Source of the DNA: Aquifex sp964425585
Lineage (GTDB): Bacteria; Aquificota; Aquificia; Aquificales; Aquificaceae
Direction: 5' to 3'
DNA: 64,000 bases
Assembly (NCBI GenBank): GCA_964425585.1
Contig: CAYRMG010000002.1
Span: 1 to 64,000, forward strand
Made by a program: the position numbers and the translations under genes. Below are positions 51,551 through 59,768 of this stretch, piece after piece; position 1 is the stretch's first letter; each line of letters starts with the position of its first letter. Below the pieces are notes generated by a model. That model was not told the origin of the DNA. It was given only the letters and a program-made list of their open reading frames with translations, and searched no databases.

Positions 51551-52816
51551 TCATATCATGTTAATGGTTGTCTGCATAAGCTCGTCTAATCTCGGCAGTA
51601 TTTTTGCCACCGCTTCATAAGTTCTTTGGAGCTTTATTATCTCCATAAATTCCTCATCAATAGAAACCCCTTGTCTTTCTAAAATCTTTTTTTCCATTGA
51701 GTCGTAAAGGGCTTTCTCCGTATCGTATGTGGTTTCTATGCTGCTTTTTTCCGTTCCTATATAATCGGTAAGTTTTATTACATCATCTTTTGCATTTTCC
51801 CAAACGTTTAAACCGCTTTCCGCGTAATCCGCAGCCCTTGCAAAATCAACGCTATCAAGGTCATTCCTTGTAATGTTCACCTCAAAGGTATCAATTGCAC
51901 TTCCCGAAATTTTAAACACACTTTTCTCCGTTCCGTCATTTAGAGGAATATTCAGATTTAAAAGGGTATTAACTAAGTTACTCAGGTTATTGACAGTTGT
52001 TTCTATGTCATTTTGTGCATCAACAACCCCTTTTATCTTTCCTCCCCTCAGGAAATCGGTAATATCGCTTCCGTCCCTTTGATATTTTACCCTTCCGTTT
52101 TCCGCCTCAAGGGTATAGTATGCATTCCCAAAGTCAACTAAGACAAATCCCTTATCCGTTACCACTTTTATCCTTCCTATTTCGTCCTCTTGAGCTCTCA
52201 CGTAAATGTATTTAGAAAGCTCTTTCAGGTATGCATCTCTCTTGTTCAGAAGTGTTTTATAATCCTTTCCCCCCGTTTGAACGTAAGCAAGGGTTATTTC
52301 TCTATTTACGTTGTATATCTTTTTCAGGAGTTCGTTTACTCTCCTTACGTATTTCCCGAGAACACTGTCAAGATTCTGGGAAAGATTGTTCAGCTGTTTA
52401 TATCTGCTCCTTATAACATTCACCACCGTCTTTGCGGAGGAAAGGAGTGCGGATTTTGCTCCTTCGTTTGTGGGCTCCTTAAGAAAATCCTCATAAGCCT
52501 TAAAGAAGTCGTTAACGTAATCCTCCAAGCCTTTTCCTACCTGAAACATGGACTCTATCTGTGAGAGAACTTCTTTTCTCTCATCCAGAAGATTGATGAG
52601 TGATAGCTTTTCGTTTCTCAGGTTAATAAAGTTGAAGTTCTGAATTCTTCTTACTCCTTCAAGGGTTATTCCGCTGTATAAATCACTCTGAATTAAAGGA
52701 GATTCTCTTACGTAGTTTTCATCCTGGGCGTTTGCTACGTTTCTGTCCCTTACCTCAATAGCCTTTCTGTAGACGTCCAGCGCCTGAGCTATTATGTTAA
52801 AAGCACCCGCAAACAT
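51551..52816 (-). CDS. flgK: Flagellar hook-associated protein FlgK
   Basis: A 421-residue hook-filament protein. The flagellin-like N-terminus AQALDVYRKAIEVRDRNVANAQDENYVRES is clear (about 9-38), and the end, FMEIIKLQRTYEAVAKILPRLDEL, is the conserved FlgK C-terminal helix. It is short against E. coli FlgK (547), mainly in the middle domain. I start at ATG 52816, fused to the previous stop (TGATG); the GTG three bases earlier is unlikely. It would be exported by the flagellar system. Confidence 0.88.
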   Translation of the reverse strand: MFAGAFNIIAQALDVYRKAIEVRDRNVANAQDENYVRESPLIQSDLYSGITLEGVRRIQNFNFINLRNEKLSLINLLDERKEVLSQIESMFQVGKGLEDYVNDFFKAYEDFLKEPTNEGAKSALLSSAKTVVNVIRSRYKQLNNLSQNLDSVLGKYVRRVNELLKKIYNVNREITLAYVQTGGKDYKTLLNKRDAYLKELSKYIYVRAQEDEIGRIKVVTDKGFVLVDFGNAYYTLEAENGRVKYQRDGSDITDFLRGGKIKGVVDAQNDIETTVNNLSNLVNTLLNLNIPLNDGTEKSVFKISGSAIDTFEVNITRNDLDSVDFARAADYAESGLNVWENAKDDVIKLTDYIGTEKSSIETTYDTEKALYDSMEKKILERQGVSIDEEFMEIIKLQRTYEAVAKILPRLDELMQTTINMI

Positions 52817-53028
52817 CACCTCACCCCGTATAGCTTTGCAAATATCTCAAGGTTTCTTCTGATTAAATTCTTAACATCCTCGTAGTCCTTTGCTATCTCT
52901 TTCAAGGTTTCGGGACTTGCCTCCCTCATCATCTTTTCAAGTTCAATGAATTCATTTTCAAGACCTTCGTAATCAAAGGGGTCTTTAAGCCTTTCCTTTA
53001 AAGCTTTTATCTTTTCTTTCAGCTCCAT
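52816..53028 (-). CDS. Small helical protein upstream of flgK, possible FlgN-type chaperone
   Basis: A 70-residue, highly charged protein (MELKEKIKALKERLKDPFDY) that looks like a helix hairpin or coiled coil (about 1-15 and 30-65). Its stop is fused to the flgK start (TGATG), so translation is coupled. In other bacteria the chaperone FlgN, needed for export of FlgK and FlgL, is encoded near here, but FlgN is about 140 residues. This could be a half-sized version, which is inference from position. No signature motif. Confidence 0.65.
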   Translation of the reverse strand: MELKEKIKALKERLKDPFDYEGLENEFIELEKMMREASPETLKEIAKDYEDVKNLIRRNLEIFAKLYGVR

Positions 53029-53104
53029 ACAAAATATTTAATCGGAGTTTTAATGAATATTTTTACGGGAAAAATGTAGATTAGATATTAGGAGGTGGGA
53101 AGCT

Positions 53105-53290
53105 ATGGAAAAAAATATGGCACTGTGGGACAGGGTGATAAGAATTATACTCGCGGTGGTGTTCCTCTATCTCGCTATAACAAACGGCGGACTTTACTGG
53201 ATTTTGGGCATTATTGGCATAGTTTTCCTGGTAACCTCCGCAATAGGATTCTGTCCGCTTTACAAGGTTATCGGTTTTAGAACGGGTTGA
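53105..53290 (+). CDS. DUF2892 (YgaP membrane domain-like) protein
   Basis: A 61-residue membrane protein with two helices (about 12-30 and 32-50). MALWDRVIRIILAVVFLYLA and GFCPLYKVIGF near the end are the DUF2892 signature, with a conserved Cys (residue 50). In E. coli YgaP this domain follows a rhodanese; here it stands alone, with the Cys possibly accepting sulfur. GGAGG precedes the start by about 8 bases. The stop overlaps ruvX (TTGA). Confidence 0.88.
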   Translation: MEKNMALWDRVIRIILAVVFLYLAITNGGLYWILGIIGIVFLVTSAIGFCPLYKVIGFRTG

Positions 53291-53694
53291 AGATACTCGG
53301 GATAGATTACGGAACCAAACGTGTAGGCATAGCGGTAGGTGACGAAAATCTCGGTATTGTTTCACCGAAGGAATCCGTAAAGACCGAAAGGGCTATAGAG
53401 AGAATAAAGGAGCTCGTTCATAAAGGTAATATAAAGAAAATTGTTGTGGGCTATCCGCTGACCTTGCGGGGAAAGGAAGGTCAAAGGGCAAGGCTTGTTA
53501 AGAAATTCGTGGAAAAACTAAAGGAAGAAATTCCAGATGTTGAGATAGTTCTATGGGATGAGAGATGGACAACAAAAGAAGCCCTATCAAGGCTTGAGGG
53601 ATTATCCCAAAAGAAAAAGAAGGAACTGAAGGACATCGTTTCCGCGGTTATTATACTTGAGGAATACATAAATTCTTTGAAGAATAAAATTTAA
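53287..53694 (+). CDS. ruvX: Putative Holliday junction resolvase RuvX (YqgF)
   Basis: A 135-residue RNase H-fold nuclease. LGIDYGTKRVGIAVGDE (about 3-19) holds the first catalytic Asp, VVGYPLTLRGKEG the second motif, and WDERWTTKEA with the catalytic Asp and Arg near 97. YqgF also helps mature 16S rRNA in E. coli. The start is TTG, overlapping the DUF2892 stop (TTGA). The next gene starts 5 bases later. Confidence 0.9.
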   Translation: MKILGIDYGTKRVGIAVGDENLGIVSPKESVKTERAIERIKELVHKGNIKKIVVGYPLTLRGKEGQRARLVKKFVEKLKEEIPDVEIVLWDERWTTKEALSRLEGLSQKKKKELKDIVSAVIILEEYINSLKNKI

Positions 53695-53699
53695 TTCTG

Positions 53700-54260
53700 A
53701 TGAAGGAGAAAGATGTTCTTCACGTTGCGAATATGACAAACGGCTTGATTGTTTACCCCGATTATGACTATATAGTTTACTTCCCTTCTTCCTACACCGC
53801 CGCCGGAACTCCCCTTTACTTTCCAGAGTTTGCGGTTCCCGTTGACCTCATTAAAGCACTCCTTGAGGAGAAGAAGGTTATAATGTATGACGCCACGGTT
53901 CATGAAAATAAAGAGCTCACCGATGCATTTCTAAAGGGCGTTCCCACCTTTCTTATGGCTCTGAACCGTGCTCTCCACGGAACGAAAGGACTGCTTGAGA
54001 AGGTAAATCAAGGTTATAAAGTTTGTCCCTGGCAAACACCCGATATAGTCCACCACGCTGTCTACAGGCTTCCTAAGCATTACTACAAGTTTCTTAAAAA
54101 ATGTGTCAAGCTGTTTGCTCCCGAAAAGAAAGGAAAGCTCTGGATATCCATTCCCGAAAATGTTGAACTCGTAGTTGAAAAGATAGACAGGCACCTTAAT
54201 GATAACTACGAAGAGATAGCGAAGATGATAAAAGAGGGAAAATCCATAACCTCTTTATGA
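53700..54260 (+). CDS. Unknown protein upstream of the propeller-AAA+ gene
   Basis: A 186-residue soluble protein that I cannot assign. Notable features are an aromatic-rich start (YPDYDYIVYFPSSYTAAGTP), a mid-section GLLEKVNQGYKVCPWQTPDI (about 97-116), a Lys-rich part (HYYKFLKKCVKLFAPEKKGK), and a helical end. Three Cys/His residues (HH at 118-119, Cys 109, Cys 135) could be functional. There is no signal peptide or repeat. It begins 5 bases after ruvX and ends 48 bases before the AAA+ gene. Co-transcription suggests a partner role, not proven. Confidence 0.7.
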   Translation: MKEKDVLHVANMTNGLIVYPDYDYIVYFPSSYTAAGTPLYFPEFAVPVDLIKALLEEKKVIMYDATVHENKELTDAFLKGVPTFLMALNRALHGTKGLLEKVNQGYKVCPWQTPDIVHHAVYRLPKHYYKFLKKCVKLFAPEKKGKLWISIPENVELVVEKIDRHLNDNYEEIAKMIKEGKSITSL

Positions 54261-54308
54261 CCTCTGTCAACGGATAACATACCCTTTTGCCTTTAATATC
54301 ATTATCTA

Positions 54309-57119
54309 ATGGGTATTCTTGACAAAATTCTGAAGAAGAAAGAAGAGGGAAAGGAAAGCTCCGTAGAGTTCACCGTAGGAGATATACATCTCAGACACGT
54401 TCCCGTAAAGAGAGACCCCGATGCAAAGATAGAAGAATACTGGATAGAGACCCTTGATGTATCGGAGGACGCTTACTGGGTTCTTGTGGGAAGAAGACAC
54501 GGGGTTTTCCAGCTTTACGACTGGGCGGGAAATCTTCACAGGCTTCCATCAAAGCCTCCCGCTCAATCGGTAACGGATATCCTTTTTAGAGGCAAGTATC
54601 TGGGTATCGTTGCACCCCCTTACCTTGTCATTTATTACCTTGAAAATCCGAAAGACCCGAAAACCTGGAAAAGCGTAAGGATATCCCAGGAAGGACTGAG
54701 ACCGACGGGCGGTCTTGATATAAGGAAGGGAACCCTCGCCTTCGGTGTTGTCGGAGAAAAGGTTTACGTAATAGACCTTTCGGGAGACCTAACTCAGACA
54801 ACCGTTGATTTTAAGAGCACGTTCATATACAGGGATGCGGAAATAGGAGACCTGAGAACCATAAAGATACTTCCTAACGGAAAGCTATTTCTCAGCGGAA
54901 CTCAGGGAAGCGGTGTCTTTTCCATAGGGGGAAACCTCCTCAGAAAGATACCCTACGCGGGAAATAGAGCGGTTGCCCTTTATGAGGATAAGGTTTACAT
55001 AGCGGACAACGAAAAGCAAAAAATAGCTATCTACGACTCCACACTTGATAGGATTGAGGGAGAGTTAGACCTCGTTCACAGGGTGGGAAGGATAGATGTT
55101 TCCCCAGACGGAGGCTATCTCTTTACCGCGGATGAAGAGGAAAACAGACTGGGAATCTACAACCTTAAGGAAAATAGCTTCCTTGATTTTATAAATGGAT
55201 TCGGATACAGTGTCGTGAGAGTAGCTCCCGACGGAAGCGTATACACCTCAAGGTATGAAGACGTAGAAGGAAGGAGGTATTACTATCTTGAAAAATTTGA
55301 AACGAACCTGATAGACTTTGTTTACCCCAAAGAAAGACAAAAGCAGATAATAAAGAACGCTCAAAACATATATAAGGCGTTTAAGAAATACATAGATGAG
55401 GCAAAAACCGAAGACCAACTCCAAACGGTGAAGCCCCTTGAGGAGCTGGAAAGCATAAGCGTTCCTTTAAAAGAGGTAAGAAGCCTCATTCTAAAGGCAA
55501 GGGAAGAACTATCAAGAAGAAAACTTGAGGTATTTATAAATACCCTTAAGGAAAAGCTAAGGGAAGGAAGCTTTACGGGTCAGGATTATGCGAAACTAAA
55601 GGAAAGGCTTGAGGAAGTAAGCGGGGAGTGGGAGGAAAAACTTAATCAACTGAAAGAAGAAGCGGAGAGGTTTTTTGAAGAGAAGTTAAGAGAACATCTC
55701 AAAAAGGTGAAGGAAGCAATAACCAAGTCCAAAGTGACAAACTTCACGGATATGGAAAGTTTACCCGAAGTTAAAGAGACGCGAAAGTTTATATCAACTC
55801 TTCCCAGGGAGTTTTCAAACTATGCAAACGAAGAACTCCTCAAAACCCTTCAGGAGAGAATAATAGAGGACAGGCTCAAAACATTTTCTATAAAGCTTTT
55901 TGAGGATAAGGTTGTCTTCGGCAGGGAAGAAGTAGAAAAGTTCAAACCACAACCCGTAAGGTATAAGTGGCATCTGAAGGTTGAGGATAAATTTATCCAG
56001 GACGGGAAGGTCTACGCAAGGATAGCTTTTGAAAGGGAAGATGGGCTACTTGTTGAGCCAAAAAGGTATAATAACATAGTTGAACAGGACAGCGTAAGAC
56101 ACTTCCCCGAGTGGGTGGGAAGGTATTTAAAACACCTGAACGGTTTGTGTTCAACGGAACCTTACCGTGTTCCCGACTTTGTTTCCTTTGAGGATACACC
56201 GTGGTTCGTTCAAAACCTTGAGAGATTTGCCTCACTCGTCAAAGAACAGCTTGCCTACCAGGAAGGTATCCTCATACTTGAGGGAGACGCGGGTGTGGGA
56301 AAGAACTTCCTCGTTGAGGTATTTTCCGCCCTGACAAACAGACCGCTTTTTATAATCCCCTGCAACTCAAAGATGGAAAAAGAGGATATAACCTTCGTTT
56401 ACGAGTTTGACCCGAAGAGGGGAACAAAGAGGGTTTACTCCGACCTTGTAAAAGCTTTAAAAACACCGGGAGCTGTGATATACCTTGATGAGATAAACAC
56501 ACTTCCCCCTTCCCTTGTCAAGATATTTAACCCCCTGTTTGACTACAGGAGGTATCTGGTTCTTTCCTACGGCGAAGTGGTAAAGGCAAGACCCGATGTT
56601 ATACTGGTAGGAGGAATGAATCCCCAAAACTACCTTGGTGTTTCGGAACTCCCTCAGGATATAAAGTCAAGGGCTGACATAATGTATGTTGATTATCCCC
56701 CCTTTGAAGATGAAAAGGGCTTTTATTACCCCGATGAAGCACTAATTTTAAGGGATTACGTGGACACATTAGCTTCCCTGACCAAGGAAGAGTTTACGTA
56801 TCTTTGGTATTACGTTGTGAACGATGTGAAAACGGAACTCGGGGAAAAACTGAAAACACCCGAAAGGGAAAGGGATATAAGACTACTTTTTGAACTGCTA
56901 AAGATTGCAAATGAGATAAGGAGAGCTTACAGGGCATACCAAACCCAGCAATCCGAGGAACCGGTAGAGTTTGTATTTTCTATAAGGGATACAATAAGGT
57001 GTGCGAGAAGGTTGAAAAAATACGGAGATGCTAAGAAAGTGGTAATAGAAACGATAATTCCCAAAATCAGTTCACCCCTTGAGAAGGAGATAGTAAGGAG
57101 TATAGTTGAAAGGGTTTAA
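54309..57119 (+). CDS. Beta-propeller / coiled-coil / AAA+ ATPase protein
   Basis: A 936-residue protein of three parts. Residues about 50-340 are strand-rich with repeats resembling a beta-propeller (VFQLYDWAGNLHRL, IYDSTLDRIEGELDLVH, VSPDGGYLFTADEEENRLGI, YNLKENSF). Residues about 350-560 are charged helices, a likely coiled coil. From about 625 it is an AAA+ module of the MoxR type: LEGDAGVGKNFLVEVF (Walker A near 657-665), VIYLDEINTL (Walker B near 723), GGMNPQNYLG (sensor 1), and LKIANEIRRAYRAY in the helical lid. MoxR ATPases usually act with a VWA-domain protein; none is nearby. It is followed after 8 bases by an ExbD gene. Function unknown. Confidence 0.78.
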   Translation: MGILDKILKKKEEGKESSVEFTVGDIHLRHVPVKRDPDAKIEEYWIETLDVSEDAYWVLVGRRHGVFQLYDWAGNLHRLPSKPPAQSVTDILFRGKYLGIVAPPYLVIYYLENPKDPKTWKSVRISQEGLRPTGGLDIRKGTLAFGVVGEKVYVIDLSGDLTQTTVDFKSTFIYRDAEIGDLRTIKILPNGKLFLSGTQGSGVFSIGGNLLRKIPYAGNRAVALYEDKVYIADNEKQKIAIYDSTLDRIEGELDLVHRVGRIDVSPDGGYLFTADEEENRLGIYNLKENSFLDFINGFGYSVVRVAPDGSVYTSRYEDVEGRRYYYLEKFETNLIDFVYPKERQKQIIKNAQNIYKAFKKYIDEAKTEDQLQTVKPLEELESISVPLKEVRSLILKAREELSRRKLEVFINTLKEKLREGSFTGQDYAKLKERLEEVSGEWEEKLNQLKEEAERFFEEKLREHLKKVKEAITKSKVTNFTDMESLPEVKETRKFISTLPREFSNYANEELLKTLQERIIEDRLKTFSIKLFEDKVVFGREEVEKFKPQPVRYKWHLKVEDKFIQDGKVYARIAFEREDGLLVEPKRYNNIVEQDSVRHFPEWVGRYLKHLNGLCSTEPYRVPDFVSFEDTPWFVQNLERFASLVKEQLAYQEGILILEGDAGVGKNFLVEVFSALTNRPLFIIPCNSKMEKEDITFVYEFDPKRGTKRVYSDLVKALKTPGAVIYLDEINTLPPSLVKIFNPLFDYRRYLVLSYGEVVKARPDVILVGGMNPQNYLGVSELPQDIKSRADIMYVDYPPFEDEKGFYYPDEALILRDYVDTLASLTKEEFTYLWYYVVNDVKTELGEKLKTPERERDIRLLFELLKIANEIRRAYRAYQTQQSEEPVEFVFSIRDTIRCARRLKKYGDAKKVVIETIIPKISSPLEKEIVRSIVERV

Positions 57120-57127
57120 TTTTAAAT

Positions 57128-57508
57128 ATGGAAGAAAAGGAATTTAGCTCAATTAACGTGATACCACTGGTTGACATTATGCTGGTTCTCCTTACAATCG
57201 TTTTGACTACCGCCACATTTATAGTTAGGGGAGATATTCCCGTTGAGATTCCGAAAGCTCAAAGCGGAGAAGCGGTTCGGGAAAAAGGTATCGTTATAAC
57301 TATAACTTCTAAGGGCATTGTTTACTATAACTCCGAGAAAGTTTCGTATAATGAGCTTAAAGAAAAGCTGAAGGCACTGAACAATACGGTTCCCGTTGAA
57401 ATAAGAGCTGACAGGTCTGCAAAGGTGGAATATCTGGTAAAGGTTCTTGACCTATTGAATAGTCTCGGTTTTAAAAATGTCAGTTTAGCGGTTGAGAAAT
57501 CTGCTTAA
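57128..57508 (+). CDS. ExbD/TolR-family biopolymer transport protein
   Basis: A 126-residue single-helix protein. VIPLVDIMLVLLTIVLTTATFIV (about 11-33) has the conserved Asp that takes part in proton-driven energy transfer. The periplasmic domain follows, with VPVEIRADRSAKVEYLVKVLDLL, standard for ExbD/TolR. These work with ExbB/TolQ to energize outer-membrane import; no ExbB is adjacent, so it must share a partner encoded elsewhere. It begins 8 bases after the AAA+ gene without a Shine-Dalgarno. Confidence 0.9.
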   Translation: MEEKEFSSINVIPLVDIMLVLLTIVLTTATFIVRGDIPVEIPKAQSGEAVREKGIVITITSKGIVYYNSEKVSYNELKEKLKALNNTVPVEIRADRSAKVEYLVKVLDLLNSLGFKNVSLAVEKSA

Positions 57509-57519
57509 ATTAATTCATT

Positions 57520-57726
57520 ATGAAAGAGGTTGAGCTGAAGATAGAGGGTATGACCTGCATGCATTGTGTGAACACAGTAAAAAGGGCTCTTCAGGGTGTT
57601 GAGGGCGTTTCCGAGGTTGATGTATCCCTGGAAGAAAAAAGGGCTTATGTAAGGCTTGAGAAAGAAGTCCCTTATCAAACCCTGAAGAAGGCTGTGGAAG
57701 AGTGGGGATACAAGGTCGTAGATTAA
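57520..57726 (+). CDS. Heavy-metal-associated domain protein, copper chaperone-like
   Basis: A 68-residue HMA domain: GMTCMHCVNTVKRALQ (about 9-24) with the metal-binding Cys pair and a ferredoxin-like fold. It resembles CopZ/Atx1 copper chaperones. Copper delivery to Sco proteins or oxidases is plausible. No copper ATPase is in the window. It lies 11 bases after exbD and has no Shine-Dalgarno. A Fur-box-like palindrome follows 1 base after its stop. Confidence 0.88.
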   Translation: MKEVELKIEGMTCMHCVNTVKRALQGVEGVSEVDVSLEEKRAYVRLEKEVPYQTLKKAVEEWGYKVVD

Positions 57727-57727
57727 T

Positions 57728-57742
57728 TGAAAATCATTCTCA
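57728..57742. promoter_or_regulatory. Fur-box-like palindrome between the HMA gene and prfB
   Basis: TGAAAATCATTCTCA has the 7-1-7 form of Fur and PerR sites; compared with the consensus TGATAATNATTATCA it differs at two of 14 fixed positions. It lies 25 bases before the prfB ATG. It may control prfB-directed transcription or be chance in AT-rich DNA. Confidence 0.4.
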
Positions 57743-57766
57743 ATTGCAATAAATTTAAATTTAGCG

Positions 57767-58873
57767 ATGCTTGAGCTTAAAGGTAAAATCTCGGAACTTA
57801 GAGAACGGTTTGAGGATGTAAAAAAGGTATTAAAACCCGAGGAGCTTGAACAAGAGTTAAAGAAACTGGATGAAAAAATGTCCGCTCCGGACTTTTGGAA
57901 CGACCAAGAAAAGGCAAAGGAAACGGTGCAAAGGAGGAAGTGGGTTGAGGAAACCCTTGAGAAGATAAAGAGTCTTGAAAAATCAATAAAAGATATTGAG
58001 GAGCTCGGAGAGATAACACCCGAGGAAGACACCGAAACGTGGGCTATGATAGATGAGGAAGTAAACACGATAGAAAAGGATTTAAAGGAGCTGGAGCTTA
58101 AAACGTATCTTTCGGGAGAGGTTGACCACAAGAATGCGTATCTAATGATACAGGCGGGAGCGGGAGGAACGGAGGCTTGCGATTGGGCGGATATGCTTTT
58201 CAGGATGTATAAAAGGTGGGCGGAAAGAAAGGGTTTTGAGGTTGAGATAGTTGATATAACGCCCGATGACGTTGCGGGAATAAAGAGCGTTACTATGCTT
58301 ATTAAAGGGCCTTACGCTTACGGATATCTAAAGGGTGAACAGGGTGTTCACAGGCTTGTTAGAATTTCTCCCTTTGATGCGAATGCAAGAAGGCACACGT
58401 CCTTTGCAGCGGTTTCGGTAATGCCCCAGATAGACGAAGAGATAAACATAGAAATAAAGCCCGAGGATTTAAAGATAGAAACATTCAGGGCTTCGGGTGC
58501 GGGCGGTCAATACGTAAATAAAACCGATACTGCGGTGAGGATAACCCATATACCGACGGGTATAACGGTAAGCTGTCAACAGGAAAGGTCTCAATACCAA
58601 AACAAGAGGAAAGCCCTTGAACTTTTAAAGGCAAAGCTCTATCAGCTTGAGCTCCAAAAGCTTGAAGAGAAGAAAAAGCAATACGAAGGCGAAAAGACGG
58701 ATATAGGTTGGGGACATCAGATAAGGTCATACGTTTTCCACCCTTATAAACTCGTGAAGGATTTGAGGACGGGATACGAAACGGGAAACGTTGATGCGGT
58801 AATGGACGGAGAAATAGACGAGTTTATAGAAAGCTACCTGAAGTGGAAAAAGCAAAAGGAAAATAGAAATTAA
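57767..58873 (+). CDS. prfB: Peptide chain release factor 2
   Basis: A 368-residue release factor that reads UGA and UAA. The anticodon-mimicking tripeptide is SPF in VRISPFDANARRHTSF (about 201-216) and the hydrolysis motif is GAGGQYVNKTDTAVRI (GGQ near 246-248). The reading frame is continuous from the ATG: the programmed +1 frameshift with an internal UGA found in E. coli prfB is not present, so autoregulation by that means is lost. Its stop (TAA) abuts the TGA stop of the convergent gene at 58874. No Shine-Dalgarno is visible. Confidence 0.94.
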   Translation: MLELKGKISELRERFEDVKKVLKPEELEQELKKLDEKMSAPDFWNDQEKAKETVQRRKWVEETLEKIKSLEKSIKDIEELGEITPEEDTETWAMIDEEVNTIEKDLKELELKTYLSGEVDHKNAYLMIQAGAGGTEACDWADMLFRMYKRWAERKGFEVEIVDITPDDVAGIKSVTMLIKGPYAYGYLKGEQGVHRLVRISPFDANARRHTSFAAVSVMPQIDEEINIEIKPEDLKIETFRASGAGGQYVNKTDTAVRITHIPTGITVSCQQERSQYQNKRKALELLKAKLYQLELQKLEEKKKQYEGEKTDIGWGHQIRSYVFHPYKLVKDLRTGYETGNVDAVMDGEIDEFIESYLKWKKQKENRN

Positions 58874-59740
58874 TCAGGCTATTACGACCGATTCATTACC
58901 CTTTTCATCTTCGCCGAATCCTTCCACAAGAACGCTAAGCATCTTTGCAGCTTCAACTAAAGTGTAAGTTAAAACCTCATCCCTCAGCATAAAGGGAAGC
59001 GGAAGCTCATATATGACCTTTGCATATCCCTTGTCAAGCTTAATATTAACGCTCAGCGTTCCCCTTTCAAAATCTTTCTCAACTTCGTTGGATATTTCCT
59101 TTACGGGAACGACTTTTATACCCCTCAGGTTGAACTCTTTTTTCAGACCCGTTAAGTAATCCTTCGGTTCCTTGCTTTCCCTTAAAAGTTTAAAAACCTT
59201 TCTCAAACTGTTTAACATTCTTTTCTCCCTTTCAAATCGGGAAAACTCATTCAAAAGTGTTCTGTAGTCTTTTCTCAGCTTTAGTATTCTTCTCCTTTCC
59301 TTTCCTATAACCGTGGCATACTCAAAGTTGTAAGAGCTGAAGAAAATACCCAAGAAAAGCAAGAGATGTGCGGTAAGTATAAGGGGTAAGGAAAGAAAGT
59401 AATAAAAGGATAAGCCGAAGGCGGATAAGGTTATAAGGAAAGCTACGATAGTTTTTCTCCAGGAATAGAGGGCTATGAGTATAGCTAAAGCGTATATGGT
59501 CAGGAAACTCCCCGATAGGAATATAAAAGCGGGAACCAAAACTATATCAAGCAGGAGCGAAATAAATTTAAGGAATCTCGGCCTTGTGAATATGTATATG
59601 TAGACATTTGTAAGGAAGTAAAATCCGAGGAGAAAAGCGGGAAGGTAATCTATATTCTTTAGGGTTAAGAAGAGTGAGAGATACAGGGATACGAAAAGCC
59701 GCGCTACGAAGAAAATATCTTTCTTAATTTTTTCCAGCAT
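58874..59740 (-). CDS. Membrane protein with an N-terminal helical bundle and cytoplasmic domain, unknown
   Basis: A 288-residue protein. Residues 1-140 hold about five transmembrane helices, then a charged helix (KERRRILKLRKDYRTLLNEF, from about 148) and a soluble alpha/beta part (LNLRGIKVVPVKE..., about 195-275) of unclear fold; the region recalls a sensor module such as GAF, without a catalytic domain. It might be a signalling or cell-envelope regulator. The sequence I see resembles no family with confidence. It is 28 bases downstream of pyrG. Confidence 0.65.
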   Translation of the reverse strand: MLEKIKKDIFFVARLFVSLYLSLFLTLKNIDYLPAFLLGFYFLTNVYIYIFTRPRFLKFISLLLDIVLVPAFIFLSGSFLTIYALAILIALYSWRKTIVAFLITLSAFGLSFYYFLSLPLILTAHLLLFLGIFFSSYNFEYATVIGKERRRILKLRKDYRTLLNEFSRFEREKRMLNSLRKVFKLLRESKEPKDYLTGLKKEFNLRGIKVVPVKEISNEVEKDFERGTLSVNIKLDKGYAKVIYELPLPFMLRDEVLTYTLVEAAKMLSVLVEGFGEDEKGNESVVIA

Positions 59741-59768
59741 TAAATAAAAAAATACCTTAAAAATCCGT

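Noticed and set aside
57767..57850. Programmed frameshift in prfB
   Set aside because: No in-frame UGA and no CTTTGA slip site is present; the frame is continuous.
57505..58131. 208-residue Ser/Phe-rich minus-strand frame
   Set aside because: It covers the end of exbD, all of the HMA gene and the start of prfB in antisense; its composition is what antisense of Lys/Glu-rich genes gives.
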